From QHXW01 sp035297145 (GTDB taxonomy: Bacteria; Acidobacteriota; Terriglobia; Bryobacterales; Bryobacteraceae): a DNA stretch of 64,000 nt. A program made the position numbers and the translations under genes. Where the stretch lies: NCBI GenBank assembly GCA_035297145.1, contig DATGZN010000040.1:1-64000 (forward strand). The letters are read 5' to 3'. Shown piece after piece: positions 16,778 through 25,218 of this stretch. The notes beneath the pieces were generated by a model that saw only the letters and a program-made list of their open reading frames with translations, did no database searches and had not been told where the DNA came from. The stretch's first letter is position 1, and every line of letters starts with the position of its first letter.

Positions 16778-18053
16778 GCACCTCTACCTCCTCACGCGCT
16801 ACGCCCTCAACGGCCGGTTCCGGCAATCGTCCCGTGAAATTGGCCCATGCCCAGAAGAACGCCGTGGTCGAACTCAGTGCGCCGGCAATCGCTGCGATCG
16901 GGCGCGGACTGTAGGATACCGACGCAATGCCAGCGGCTGTCATCGATAACATCATGACCGACCACTGCATCGACTCCATGGTCGAAAACACGCGTCCTCT
17001 GTATTCGTTGGACACGCGTTTTAATAGTTGCGACATATTTAACACGGAACTGACGGCCACCGCGGCACGCGACAGCGCGATGAACAGCAGGGCCAGATAG
17101 AAATTCTGCATCTGGCTGAAGATGATATAGGTCGCGCCATGCAGGATGTAGCAAACGGAAATGGCGAGCTTGTAGCCGCGGAAACTGATGCGCTCGCCCA
17201 GCCAGTGGGCGAAGGCGCCGCCCACCAGCAGCCCAATTCCGGCGCATCCCCACACTTCACCGATTCCCGCTGGACCTCGGTTGAATACTTTTTCGCCGAA
17301 TAGACTGAACAGAATCTGTGCGGCGCCGCCTCCGGTAGCCCAGCCTACGCCGATAAGCGCAATGCCAAAGATGAGCGGGTTGGCGCGCATGTAGCGCAGG
17401 CCTTCCTTGTATTCGTGCCAGGGACGGACGACCTCGGCTTCGGTCAGCGCGGCTCTGCGAGGCTGAAAGGCATCTCCAGCCATGTGCAGCCGCGAGATGC
17501 ACGCGGCGGAGAACAGAAACGACAGCGAATTGAGCACGAATGCCCACTCGTAGTGGAATAGCGTGACGGCGGTGCCGGCCGCGAATGTGCCGATGGTGAT
17601 GGTGGTCCACTGCGTGGTCTGGGTCAGCGAGTTGGCAGTATGCAATTCTTCGCGTGTGGTGATGGTGGGCAGAATGGCAGAACGGCCGCTTGTGAAAAAC
17701 GGCGATGCGAACATCAGCAGCGCGCTGAACAGGTAGAGCATCCAGTTGTCGCTGCGGTTCACACAGAGGATGAAGCCAAGTGCGAGCACGGCGCGTACCA
17801 GATCGCTCGCTATCATCACGTGCTTGCGGTTCAGGCGATCGAGCACTACACCGGCAATAGGGCCCGCGAACATCGCGGGAATGGCGCGCGCCAGCATCAC
17901 GCCGCTCACCGCAAGACCGGAGTTGGTGTGGGCCAGCACCAGACTGAAGACGGCAATGTTATTGAAATGGTCGCCAATCTCACTGACCACCTGCCCGCTC
18001 CACATGTAGCGATAGTTGGAATTCTGGCGGAGAAGAGACCGAAAGGAGAGCAT
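16758..18053 (-). CDS. MFS transporter (EntS-like / MFS_3 type)
   Basis: 431 residues with about 12 hydrophobic segments. N-terminal features of the MFS_3/EntS exporter group are visible: FRSLLRQNSNYRYMWSGQVV, VLAHTNSGLAVSGVMLARAIP and DRLNRKHVMIASD (the cytosolic loop 2-3 motif). This group exports siderophores and other small molecules by proton antiport. The last 15 residues are charged and cytosolic. The start overlaps the stop of the EamA gene by one base (TGATG), so coupling is likely. No substrate can be named. Confidence 0.85.
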   Translation of the reverse strand: MLSFRSLLRQNSNYRYMWSGQVVSEIGDHFNNIAVFSLVLAHTNSGLAVSGVMLARAIPAMFAGPIAGVVLDRLNRKHVMIASDLVRAVLALGFILCVNRSDNWMLYLFSALLMFASPFFTSGRSAILPTITTREELHTANSLTQTTQWTTITIGTFAAGTAVTLFHYEWAFVLNSLSFLFSAACISRLHMAGDAFQPRRAALTEAEVVRPWHEYKEGLRYMRANPLIFGIALIGVGWATGGGAAQILFSLFGEKVFNRGPAGIGEVWGCAGIGLLVGGAFAHWLGERISFRGYKLAISVCYILHGATYIIFSQMQNFYLALLFIALSRAAVAVSSVLNMSQLLKRVSNEYRGRVFSTMESMQWSVMMLSMTAAGIASVSYSPRPIAAIAGALSSTTAFFWAWANFTGRLPEPAVEGVAREEVEVHGEPTI

Positions 18054-18943
18054 CAGGCGCGCTCCGTGAGATAGACGCCGCTGAAGATGACGGTTCCGCT
18101 GGCGACGAGCGGCGGCGTAATGCGCTCACCCAGAAACGCAACGGCCAAGAGCGTCGCGATGACCGGTTCGAGATACACGAACGCCGCCAGGCGAGAGGCG
18201 GACATGTGCGCGAGCGCGTGATAGTAGATCAAGTAGCAGGCCGCTGAAGGGAAGACGGCCATATAGACTAAGCCGCTCCATCCCGCTGTGCTGACGTGTG
18301 CGAAGGAAAAGCCGGGGGCCTGCCACGCGATGATGGGTGCGAGCAGCACTGCGCCTGCCATATACGCGAAGCCATTCACGGTGATGGTGCCGTAGCTTTC
18401 CGTGGCTTTCTTGGCATACACAGCGAAGAACGAAAATAAAATGCCAGCCAGCGCCGTGATGGCGTCACCGGCCGGCGTGGCTTGCGTAAGCGGCGCGCCT
18501 GGCGCCACCGACGCTTGTTGAGCCAAAAAGCCGACACCCGCAAGGGCCATGGCCATGCCAATCGTCTTGCGTGCGGTGATCCGCTCCAATCCGATCGCGG
18601 CGGCGATGAGGAGCACGAAGATGGGTGAGGCGCCGAGAATCCATGCGGAGTGCGCGGGGCTGGTGCGGTTTAATCCGGCGAGGAACAGAAGCTGGTTGCC
18701 GACGTTGCAGATCGCCAGGAACACCAGCATCGACACGTTGCCGCCAGGCCACCAGCGCTTCCCCGCGGCGCGAACGTTCTGCCAATAGATGGGAGTGAGA
18801 AAAATACCGGCGAGCCCAATGCGCAGAGCGCCGAGCAGCAACGGCGGAAACTCGCGCAGCGTAACTTTGGCAATGATGAAGTTCGCCGACCACAGCAGCG
18901 TCATCAGCGAAATCAAGATGTAGAGAACGAAGTGCCCGTTCAA
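18053..18943 (-). CDS. EamA/DMT-family transporter
   Basis: 296 residues, ten predicted helices in two EamA repeats (about 1-140 and 150-296). Typical elements: LLWSANFIIAKVTLREFPPL in helix 1, FLAGLNRTSPAHSAWILGAS, and in the second repeat AHMSASRLAAFVYLEPVIAT with FLGERITPP. Members export amino acids and other metabolites. Its gene overlaps the racemase gene upstream by 4 bp (ATGA), which suggests it may move the product or substrate of that enzyme; this is an inference from operon position. Confidence 0.85.
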   Translation of the reverse strand: MNGHFVLYILISLMTLLWSANFIIAKVTLREFPPLLLGALRIGLAGIFLTPIYWQNVRAAGKRWWPGGNVSMLVFLAICNVGNQLLFLAGLNRTSPAHSAWILGASPIFVLLIAAAIGLERITARKTIGMAMALAGVGFLAQQASVAPGAPLTQATPAGDAITALAGILFSFFAVYAKKATESYGTITVNGFAYMAGAVLLAPIIAWQAPGFSFAHVSTAGWSGLVYMAVFPSAACYLIYYHALAHMSASRLAAFVYLEPVIATLLAVAFLGERITPPLVASGTVIFSGVYLTERA

Positions 18944-20055
18944 CCGGCAGGCACCTCGCGCACGGTAACCTCGCGCAGATAATCGTGGTCGATCGTGTAG
19001 CCGAAACCGGGATCATCGCGAATCTCGATGGTGCCGCGCGCGGTGGTATCGACGGCCGGGCAGATGATGTCGCGCTTCCAATAGCGTTTGCTGGCCGAGA
19101 CATCGCCGGGCAAAGTGAAATTGGGCAAAGTGGAAAGCGCGACGTTGTGCGCGCGGCCGATGCCCGCTTCCAGCATGCCGCCGCACCATACCGGAATGCT
19201 GGCAGCCTGGGCCACGTCGTGAACGCGCTTGGCCTCGCGAAAGCCGCCGACGCGGCCGAGCTTAATGTTGATGATGCCGCAGGCGCGCAGCCGGATGGCC
19301 TGCTCGGCATGATGCGCGGAGCGAATACACTCGTCGAGACAGATGGGCGTCTGCAATTTGGACTGCAGCACGGCGTGATCGATGATGTCGTCGTGCGCCA
19401 GCGGCTGCTCGATCATCATCAGATAGAAGTCGTCGAGGCGCTTGAGATGATCGGCGTCCTTCAGCGTGTAGGCGGAATTTGCGTCGGCCATCAGTTTGAT
19501 GGAAGGAAAGCGCTCGCGCACCTGGCGGACGACGTCCACGTCCCAGCCGGGTTTGATTTTCATCTTGATGCGCTGGTAGCCGGCGGCGAGCTCGTGCTCG
19601 ATCTTATCCAGAAGCTGCGAAACGGAATCCTGAATGCCGATGGAGACCCCGCAGGGAATCTCGCGCCGCGCGCCGCCGCCAATTTGCTGCCACAGCGGCC
19701 GGGTGTTTACGCGGGCTTCCAGGTCCCAAATGGCCGTTTCCAGACCGCCGCGCGCCATGCGGTGTCCGCGAATGTGTTCGAGGAGCGGCGCGATATCCTC
19801 AGCGCTCGAGAGATTCTTTCCGATGACGCGAGGCACGGCGTAGTCGCGCAGGATCAGCCACGCCGACTCGGTCCACTCTTCGTTGTAGAAGGGGTTTTCG
19901 CCAGCCGTGACCTCGCCCCAGCCCGATGCGCTGCCGGCAATCGCTTCGACGAGAATGATGTCGCGTTCCAGCGTGCGTCCGAAGCTGGTTTCAAAGAAAT
20001 GCACGAGCGGCATGCGGATCTGCCGCAGAATGACTCTTTCGATTTTCATTCCCAA
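18940..20055 (-). CDS. menC: Enolase-superfamily enzyme: o-succinylbenzoate synthase / N-acylamino acid racemase type
   Basis: 371 residues. N-terminal capping domain (RMPLVHFFETSFGRTLERDI) and a barrel with the MenC/NSAR residues: acid-base Lys in RIKMKIKPGWD, metal ligands in LMADANSAY (Asp), MMIEQPL (Glu) and CLDECI (Asp), and a second Lys in INIKLGRVGG. This branch includes both o-succinylbenzoate synthase (menaquinone pathway) and N-succinyl/N-acylamino acid racemases. No other men gene is present and the upstream neighbour is a GNAT acetyltransferase, so racemase is at least as likely; the symbol is a family label. Confidence 0.8.
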   Translation of the reverse strand: MGMKIERVILRQIRMPLVHFFETSFGRTLERDIILVEAIAGSASGWGEVTAGENPFYNEEWTESAWLILRDYAVPRVIGKNLSSAEDIAPLLEHIRGHRMARGGLETAIWDLEARVNTRPLWQQIGGGARREIPCGVSIGIQDSVSQLLDKIEHELAAGYQRIKMKIKPGWDVDVVRQVRERFPSIKLMADANSAYTLKDADHLKRLDDFYLMMIEQPLAHDDIIDHAVLQSKLQTPICLDECIRSAHHAEQAIRLRACGIINIKLGRVGGFREAKRVHDVAQAASIPVWCGGMLEAGIGRAHNVALSTLPNFTLPGDVSASKRYWKRDIICPAVDTTARGTIEIRDDPGFGYTIDHDYLREVTVREVPAG

Positions 20056-20813
20056 CGTCCGAAGAGGTAGGCGCCGGCCTCGGCTGATTTCTCCACACCT
20101 ACCACGGCGAGCCCCCGGCCGAAATATTCTTCGAATCGATCGCTAATCTCCCCCTGTATGTGGCGGGCGCGCTTGGTATCCTCGCGGCGGATGATGGGGA
20201 TGGCAGCGGGCACGGAGATGCGCTCGACCGTTTCCGGCCGCGCCACCGGCGGTCCCCCATTGAGCAGGGCCTTGACGCGCGGGCTTTTGATCCACCACTC
20301 GGCGACACAGCGGTCGGTGGGCAGGCCGCCGTGGAGATGGCTGGTGGTAGTGCCGTATTGATTGCGGACATAGCGGCGCACGACTGCGCCCAGCCGCTCG
20401 ATATTGAAATACGCGTTCTTGATTTCGAGCGGATCGAAGGTCCACTCGACGAGCTGAATACCACGCTCGATGGCATCTTCGCGCTGTTTGAGTTTGAGCC
20501 GGCGGCCGACGCCCTTGTCGCGATATTCCGGTATGACACCGAGCATGTGGCTATGCAGGTACGATTTGCCACCTGCTTTGAGACCCGGAATGGCGAGGCA
20601 GAAGCCGACCATGCGATTGCCGTCATAAGCGCCGAAAGCCTGGCCGCCCACTTTGGTGGCGACGATAAAAAGGCGCATGGGAAGCAGTTCAATATCTTTG
20701 AAGCCCCAGATTTCTTTTTGCAGCCGCACCGCGTCTTCGAACTCGGGCTGCGTGGTCAGGGCGCGGACGGTGAGCGGTCCGGCCGCGGCACTCACTTCTT
20801 TGCCTCCTGCCAC
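20046..20813 (-). CDS. GNAT-superfamily N-acetyltransferase (COG3375-like)
   Basis: 255 residues. The acetyl-CoA fold is visible: VRLQKEIWGFKDIELLPMRL, the GKSYLHSHMLGVIPEYRDKG segment with the pyrophosphate loop (RDKGVGRRLK), then VEWTFDPLEIKNAYFNIERLG. A C-terminal extension of about 90 residues follows, which is typical of this predicted-acetyltransferase branch often found beside MenC/N-acylamino acid racemase homologues. It overlaps mazG (22 bp) and the racemase (10 bp). An acyl-amino-acid metabolic role is plausible but not shown. Confidence 0.8.
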   Translation of the reverse strand: MAGGKEVSAAAGPLTVRALTTQPEFEDAVRLQKEIWGFKDIELLPMRLFIVATKVGGQAFGAYDGNRMVGFCLAIPGLKAGGKSYLHSHMLGVIPEYRDKGVGRRLKLKQREDAIERGIQLVEWTFDPLEIKNAYFNIERLGAVVRRYVRNQYGTTTSHLHGGLPTDRCVAEWWIKSPRVKALLNGGPPVARPETVERISVPAAIPIIRREDTKRARHIQGEISDRFEEYFGRGLAVVGVEKSAEAGAYLFGRWE

Positions 20814-21583
20814 AACGCTTCCATCTCGTCTATGGAACTCTCGCGGGTGGTCTTGCCGCGCTCGGCGAGCTTGTGCTCTACGTATCCGAATCGCCGGCGG
20901 AATTTGGCGTTGGTCTTGCGCAGCGCCTGTTCGGGATCGACCTTCACGAAACGCGCGAGATTCACTAGCACAAACAGCATGTCGCCCAGCTCGTCCTCCA
21001 GGTGTTCGCGCTCGCCGCGCACCCGCGCCTCCTCAAACTCGCGCAATTCCTCGTGGAGCTTGTCGATCACCTGGCCGGCATTTTCCCAATCGAATCCAGT
21101 CTGCGCGGCGCGCGATGCAATCTGCTGCGCCTCCACCAGCGCTGGCAGCGAGCGCGGCACCGAGCCAAGGAGCGTCTCATCCGAGTTGCCTTTGCTGCGC
21201 TTTTCTTCGGCCTTGATCTCGCTCCACCGCTTCCGCACGTCGCCCTCGGTCACAGCGGTCTCGTCTCCAAAGATATGCGGATGGCGGCGGATCAGCTTCT
21301 GATTGATGGCATCCAAGGCGTCGTCGATGCGGAACAGGTTCTCTTCGGCGGCCATCTGGGAGAAGAAGACGGCTTGAAGCAGCAGATCGCCGAGTTCGTC
21401 CGCCAACTCCAGCCAATTGCGCGCGTCGATGGCGTTCATCACTTCGTAAGTCTCTTCGAGGAGAAACGGCTTGATGGTGTCGAAGTTCTGCTCTCGATCC
21501 CACGGACAGCCGCCGGGCGCGCGCAGGCGGGCCATCAAATCGACAAGCTGCTGAAATTTTTCACCGGCTGTTGGAGCGGACAT
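20792..21583 (-). CDS. mazG: Nucleoside triphosphate pyrophosphohydrolase MazG
   Basis: 263 residues from ATG 21583 (MSAPTAGEKFQQLVDLMARL). A GTG-started extension to 21661 reads non-conserved sequence. Two MazG domains are visible: the first has RAPGGCPWDREQNFDTIKPF with the EExxE metal motif in LLEETYEVMNAID and ELADELGDLLLQ; the second has DKLHEELREFEEAR and EDELGDMLFVLVNLAR. It hydrolyses NTPs to NMP and pyrophosphate, a house-cleaning and stress function. Length is normal for the two-domain form. First gene of the six-gene overlapping operon. Confidence 0.93.
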   Translation of the reverse strand: MSAPTAGEKFQQLVDLMARLRAPGGCPWDREQNFDTIKPFLLEETYEVMNAIDARNWLELADELGDLLLQAVFFSQMAAEENLFRIDDALDAINQKLIRRHPHIFGDETAVTEGDVRKRWSEIKAEEKRSKGNSDETLLGSVPRSLPALVEAQQIASRAAQTGFDWENAGQVIDKLHEELREFEEARVRGEREHLEDELGDMLFVLVNLARFVKVDPEQALRKTNAKFRRRFGYVEHKLAERGKTTRESSIDEMEALWQEAKK

Positions 21584-21750
21584 CAGCGTCGGACGAAACG
21601 AACGGGAGTAAGATTCAAATTTAACACAGGGGTGGAGAGCGGGATCGGGATAGGATGACACCGCTGCGGCTCTTGTCAGGCTCGCGTTTGTAGCCTGCGT
21701 ACCGGTAAATCTCTGCGGCGTTCCAGTCCACAGACCGTTTTAAACGTCCA

Positions 21751-21890
21751 TCAACTGATGTAGCGAACGCCATGCGTTTTGTGCGGGGACCTGCGGCCTT
21801 TCGGTGCACTGGGATCGAAACCCGGATCGAAACCCGGATCGAAAGCCCGCGGGTGTCCAGCAAACGGCGCGGTACCCCCACGCTACAGGA
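21751..21890. repeat. Interspersed repeat, copy 2
   Basis: From 21757 (GATGTAGCGAA) through TGTGCGGGGACCTGC (21779-21793), GCCCGCGGGT (21844-21853) and CGCTAC, the sequence follows copy 1 near 285-400 at most positions. This copy has an extra stretch containing a 12-bp tandem repeat. It fills much of the 425 bp spacer 21584-22008, where no gene is visible on either strand. Confidence 0.55.
21812..21847. repeat. 12-bp tandem repeat, three units
   Basis: GGATCGAAACCC occurs at 21812-21823 and 21824-21835, with a third unit differing by one base at 21836-21847. It lies inside interspersed repeat copy 2 and is absent from copies 1 and 3. Confidence 0.85.
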
Positions 21891-22008
21891 AGGCGATCGG
21901 ACATAAGCCAGGCTCGGACGCGATTGTCGAGTGGGGTAGCAACCAAAAGTCTAATGAGTCGCTGTTACGGTGCACACCCACGCGGTCCTGATAAAATGTA
22001 GGGTCAAG

Positions 22009-22341
22009 ATGAGTGAAGTGGAAAATCCGCCTTTGCAACCCGAGTCTCCGGAATCAGAGACGGAGCAGCGCATGCCGGTGCCGCCCGCGTCGTTTGAGTT
22101 CCTTGCCTTGTCTATACGGACGCAGGCGGAACTGCAGTTGGGCCTGATCCACTTTGGCCCGGAAAGCGAGCGGCCCAAGCCGGACCTGGATCTGGCGCGG
22201 CACAGCATTGACCTTTTGGGCGTGCTGCAAGAGAAGACCAAAGGGAATCTTACGCTGGAAGAACAGCGTCTCCTGGAGAATTCGCTCACCGAATTGCGCT
22301 TCCGTTTTGTGCAGGCTCTCGAAGAAAGCAAGAAAAGCTGA
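22009..22341 (+). CDS. DUF1844 family protein
   Basis: 110 residues from ATG 22009; the GTG at 21970 would add only non-conserved residues. A Glu/Pro-rich N-terminal tail (about 1-30) precedes the DUF1844 core: ASFEFLALSIRTQAELQLGL, then DLDLARHSIDLLGVLQEKTK and EEQRLLENSLTELRFRFVQ. Small, helical and soluble; function unknown. It ends one codon before the metallo-hydrolase gene, so the two are probably co-translated. Confidence 0.8.
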   Translation: MSEVENPPLQPESPESETEQRMPVPPASFEFLALSIRTQAELQLGLIHFGPESERPKPDLDLARHSIDLLGVLQEKTKGNLTLEEQRLLENSLTELRFRFVQALEESKKS

Positions 22342-23133
22342 ATGGGCGTGGCGGGCCCAGTGAAGATCACGGTGCTCGGGTCCGGCACCAGCGTGGGCGT
22401 TCCAACGCCGGGCTGTGATTGCGCGGTCTGCCGATCAACCGATCCGCGCGACAACCGGCTGCGCCCTTCGGTGCTTTTGCAATACGGCGGGCACAACGTA
22501 GTGATCGACACGACCCCCGATTTCCGCACACAGGTTCTGCGCGCGCACCTCAACCGGCTGGACGCGGTGCTGTTCACGCACTCGCATGCCGATCACATCA
22601 TGGGGCTCGACGACGTGCGCCCGTTCAACTTCCGGCAGCAGGCGCGCATTCCGATTTTTGCGTCGGCCGAGACGCTGGGCGCGCTTCAGCGCGTATTCCA
22701 GTACATCTTCAACGTCGGAGAGCAGCAATCCTCGGTGCCGCAACTCGAGATTCACAACATCAACGGCGGGGCCTTCGACCTGTTCGGCCAGGATTTCACA
22801 CCGGTGCGGCTGCTGCACGGGCGCAATTCAATCTACGGGTTCCGCTTCGGACGCGCCGCATATTTGACCGATCACAGCGAGATCCCGCCGGAATCGATGG
22901 AACAGTTGCGGGGCCTCGACGTGTTGTTTCTGGACGCGCTGCGGCACAGGCCGCACCCCACGCATTCGACCGTCGAACACTCCTTGCGCACGGTGGAGCA
23001 GTTGGCGCCGCGCCGCGCGTTCTTCACTCACATCTGCCATGATTTGCCGCACCAGGAGACCGAGGACGCACTGCCGCGGAATATCCGGTTGGCCTATGAT
23101 GGCCTCGAAATCACTGTGGAGGACGGCGATTAG
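22342..23133 (+). CDS. Metallo-beta-lactamase-fold hydrolase (PhnP-like phosphodiesterase)
   Basis: 263 residues. The fold starts ITVLGSGTSVGVPTPGCDC with a Cys cluster (Cys25, Cys27, Cys30) characteristic of the PhnP/cyclic phosphodiesterase branch. The dizinc motif is HSHADH (80-85), and downstream ligands lie in YLTDHSEIP and LHGRNS. PhnP hydrolyses ribosyl cyclic phosphates; the true substrate here is unknown because no phn genes are nearby. ATG directly follows the TGA of the previous gene and its stop directly precedes ribF. Confidence 0.85.
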   Translation: MGVAGPVKITVLGSGTSVGVPTPGCDCAVCRSTDPRDNRLRPSVLLQYGGHNVVIDTTPDFRTQVLRAHLNRLDAVLFTHSHADHIMGLDDVRPFNFRQQARIPIFASAETLGALQRVFQYIFNVGEQQSSVPQLEIHNINGGAFDLFGQDFTPVRLLHGRNSIYGFRFGRAAYLTDHSEIPPESMEQLRGLDVLFLDALRHRPHPTHSTVEHSLRTVEQLAPRRAFFTHICHDLPHQETEDALPRNIRLAYDGLEITVEDGD

Positions 23134-24147
23134 ATGACCCAGCCGTTTCGCCTCTTTCGCAGCCTGAACGAAGTGCCGCGCGACTTCGGACCGTCGGCCC
23201 TCACCATCGGGAACTTCGACGGAGTGCATATCGGTCATCGGCGCATTCTGCGGCGCGTGCGCGAAATCGCCGAGGAACACGACTGGAAGGCATCGGTCCT
23301 GACGTTCGACCCGCATCCAGCGGTCGTTGTGGCGCCCGAGCGTGCACCGCGTTTGATGACTACGCCCGTACAGCGCGCCGCCTTGATTCGCGAAGAGGGA
23401 ATCCAGCAGGTGCTGATTCTACCGTTCACGGCTGACGTGGCGCGCCTCACGGCAGAGGAGTTCGTGGAGAAGATCCTGGTGGCTAGATTGGGCGCGCGTG
23501 CGGTGGTGGTGGGAGACAATTTCCGCTTCGGGAACAAGAAGGCTGGAGACACGCGCCTGTTGAACGCTCTGGGCGAGCGATTGGGATTCTTTACCGAGGT
23601 GGTCCAGGCGGTTTCGTGCCGCGGAATGCGGGTCTCAAGCAGCGGACTGCGGGAAATTGTCGAGGCAGGCGACGTGGCGCGCGCGGGCCGCCTGCTGATG
23701 AGGCCGTACGCACTGGAGGGCGACGTGGTGCCGGGTCGCGGCGTGGGTTCGAAGAAAACCGTACCGACACTTAATCTGGCGCCAAGTTCCGAGCTTCTGC
23801 CCAAAGTTGGCGTGTACGTGACGCGCACCACCGATCTCGATGACGGCCGAAGTTGGGACTCGGTGACCAATGTGGGGCATCGGCCTACGTTTGGAGGGGA
23901 TAACCGGCTGTCGATCGAGACGTTTCTGCTCGATCCGCTGGAAGGGGAAACACCCCGCTCCATTCGCCTGGAGTTTCTCCGGCGGCTGCGCGACGAACGG
24001 AAGTTCGAGAGTCCTGAAGCCCTTAAGGCACAGATATTCAAAGATGCCACCCGCGCCCGGGCCTATTTTCGCCGATCGGCTCAGTGGAAGCGGCAACCAG
24101 TTCTGGAATACGTAAAAGGAGACGCAAATGAGACTGTCAGAAGGTAA
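23134..24147 (+). CDS. ribF: Bifunctional riboflavin kinase / FAD synthetase
   Basis: 337 residues in the usual two domains. The N-terminal FAD synthetase (nucleotidyl transferase) part has LTIGNFDGVHIGHRRIL and the late SSSGLREIVEAGD. The C-terminal flavokinase part starts near residue 185 with MRPYALEGDVVPGRGVGSK and has TVPTLNL, SVTNVGHRPTF and IETFLLD. It converts riboflavin to FMN and then FAD in the cytosol. It begins at the codon after the upstream stop and its 3' end overlaps the aldolase gene by 20 bp in another frame. Confidence 0.95.
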   Translation: MTQPFRLFRSLNEVPRDFGPSALTIGNFDGVHIGHRRILRRVREIAEEHDWKASVLTFDPHPAVVVAPERAPRLMTTPVQRAALIREEGIQQVLILPFTADVARLTAEEFVEKILVARLGARAVVVGDNFRFGNKKAGDTRLLNALGERLGFFTEVVQAVSCRGMRVSSSGLREIVEAGDVARAGRLLMRPYALEGDVVPGRGVGSKKTVPTLNLAPSSELLPKVGVYVTRTTDLDDGRSWDSVTNVGHRPTFGGDNRLSIETFLLDPLEGETPRSIRLEFLRRLRDERKFESPEALKAQIFKDATRARAYFRRSAQWKRQPVLEYVKGDANETVRR

Positions 24148-25138
24148 GACGCGGCGCATGAAGGCGCTCGCGAACAAAGCCGGGGTGATTGCCGCAGCCG
24201 CCATGGATCAGCGCGGGAGTCTGCAAAAATCACTCGCGGCCGCACGCGGCATCGATAAGAAACAGGTCACCGACGAAATGATGAGCGAGTTCAAGGTGGC
24301 GGTGAGCAAGGTGCTGACGCCGCACGCCAGCGCGATTCTGCTCGATCCCGAGTGGGGATTGCCCGCTGCCAAAGCCCGTGCGAAAAATGCGGGTCTGCTG
24401 CTGGCCTATGAGGCGAGCGGCTACGACAACACACAACCAGGCCGGTTACCGGACCTGTTGCCGCACGTATCTGTGAAGCGCATCGCGGATTGGGGCGCGG
24501 ATGCGGTCAAAATCCTGATCTACTACACACCTTTCGACGAAGCCAAGGTGAACGACATCAAGCATGCGTTCATCGAGCGCATTGGCGCTGAGTGCGTGAC
24601 GTACGACATCCCGTTCTTCCTGGAGTTTGTGGGCTACGATCCGCAGGGGGGCGACGAAAAAGGTCCGGAATACGCCAAACGCAAACCGGAGATCGTGATC
24701 GGGAGCATGAAGGAATTCTCGAAACCGCAATACTACGTCGACGTGCTTAAGGTGGAAGTGCCGATCAACGCCGAGTACGTTGAGGGATCGAGCGTCTTCA
24801 AGGGGCAGAAGGTTTATTCGCGCGCGGAAGCCCTGGATCATTTCCGCAAGGCGGCGGCTGTGGCGACGAAGCCGTTCATCTATTTGAGCGCCGGTGTGAG
24901 CAACGCACAGTTCACCGAATCGCTGCACATGGCCGCTGACGCAGGCACAGACTTCTCCGGCGTGCTGTGCGGCCGCGCCACGTGGAAAGAAGGCATTCCG
25001 ATCTACGCCAAGCAGGGCGTGAAGGCGCTCGAAGACTGGCTGGCCAAGGACGGCGTAAAGAACATCAACGCCGTGAATGACGCGATTAAGGCCGCCAAGC
25101 CATGGTTCGCCAAGGTGGAAGCGCCGGTCCCAGTGTAA
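24128..25138 (+). CDS. lacD: Tagatose 1,6-diphosphate aldolase-like (LacD family)
   Basis: 336 residues, close to the normal LacD length. Barrel elements visible: AAAAMDQRGSLQKSLAAARG, SAILLDPEWGLPAAKAR, DWGADAVKILIYYTPF containing the Schiff-base Lys segment, YDIPFFLEFVGYDP, LKVEVPINAEYVEG and IYLSAGVSNAQFTESL. It would cleave tagatose-1,6-bisphosphate, or a related ketose bisphosphate, into triose phosphates. No lac/tagatose genes are near, and in non-Gram-positive bacteria the substrate of such homologues is uncertain. Overlap with ribF suggests co-transcription. Confidence 0.85.
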   Translation: MRLSEGKTRRMKALANKAGVIAAAAMDQRGSLQKSLAAARGIDKKQVTDEMMSEFKVAVSKVLTPHASAILLDPEWGLPAAKARAKNAGLLLAYEASGYDNTQPGRLPDLLPHVSVKRIADWGADAVKILIYYTPFDEAKVNDIKHAFIERIGAECVTYDIPFFLEFVGYDPQGGDEKGPEYAKRKPEIVIGSMKEFSKPQYYVDVLKVEVPINAEYVEGSSVFKGQKVYSRAEALDHFRKAAAVATKPFIYLSAGVSNAQFTESLHMAADAGTDFSGVLCGRATWKEGIPIYAKQGVKALEDWLAKDGVKNINAVNDAIKAAKPWFAKVEAPVPV

Positions 25139-25140
25139 AA

Positions 25141-25205
25141 TAAGCTGTTTGTTTACAGGTTGTTATAACTGTTATTTACAAACTGTTTTGGAACTGTTCT
25201 ACTAT
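25141..25205 (+). promoter_or_regulatory. Promoter/operator of the PIN toxin locus
   Basis: TTTACA (25175-25180) and TACTAT (25200-25205) are 19 bp apart. The first candidate start codon (ATG 25219) lies only 13 bp beyond the -10, so the mRNA would be nearly leaderless. Upstream are GTTATAAC (a perfect 8-bp palindrome, 25161-25168), facing arms GTTTGTTTACAG and TTATTTACAAAC, and several ACTGTT repeats, an AT-rich island in a GC-rich region and a likely autoregulatory operator. Confidence 0.45.
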
Positions 25206-25218
25206 GGTTTGTCGGTAA

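Noticed and set aside
18985..20070. 361-codon plus-strand frame opposite the racemase gene
   Set aside because: Antisense shadow of a clearly conserved enolase-superfamily gene.
21812..21847. Short CRISPR-like repeat
   Set aside because: The units are contiguous 12-mers without spacers and no cas gene is present.
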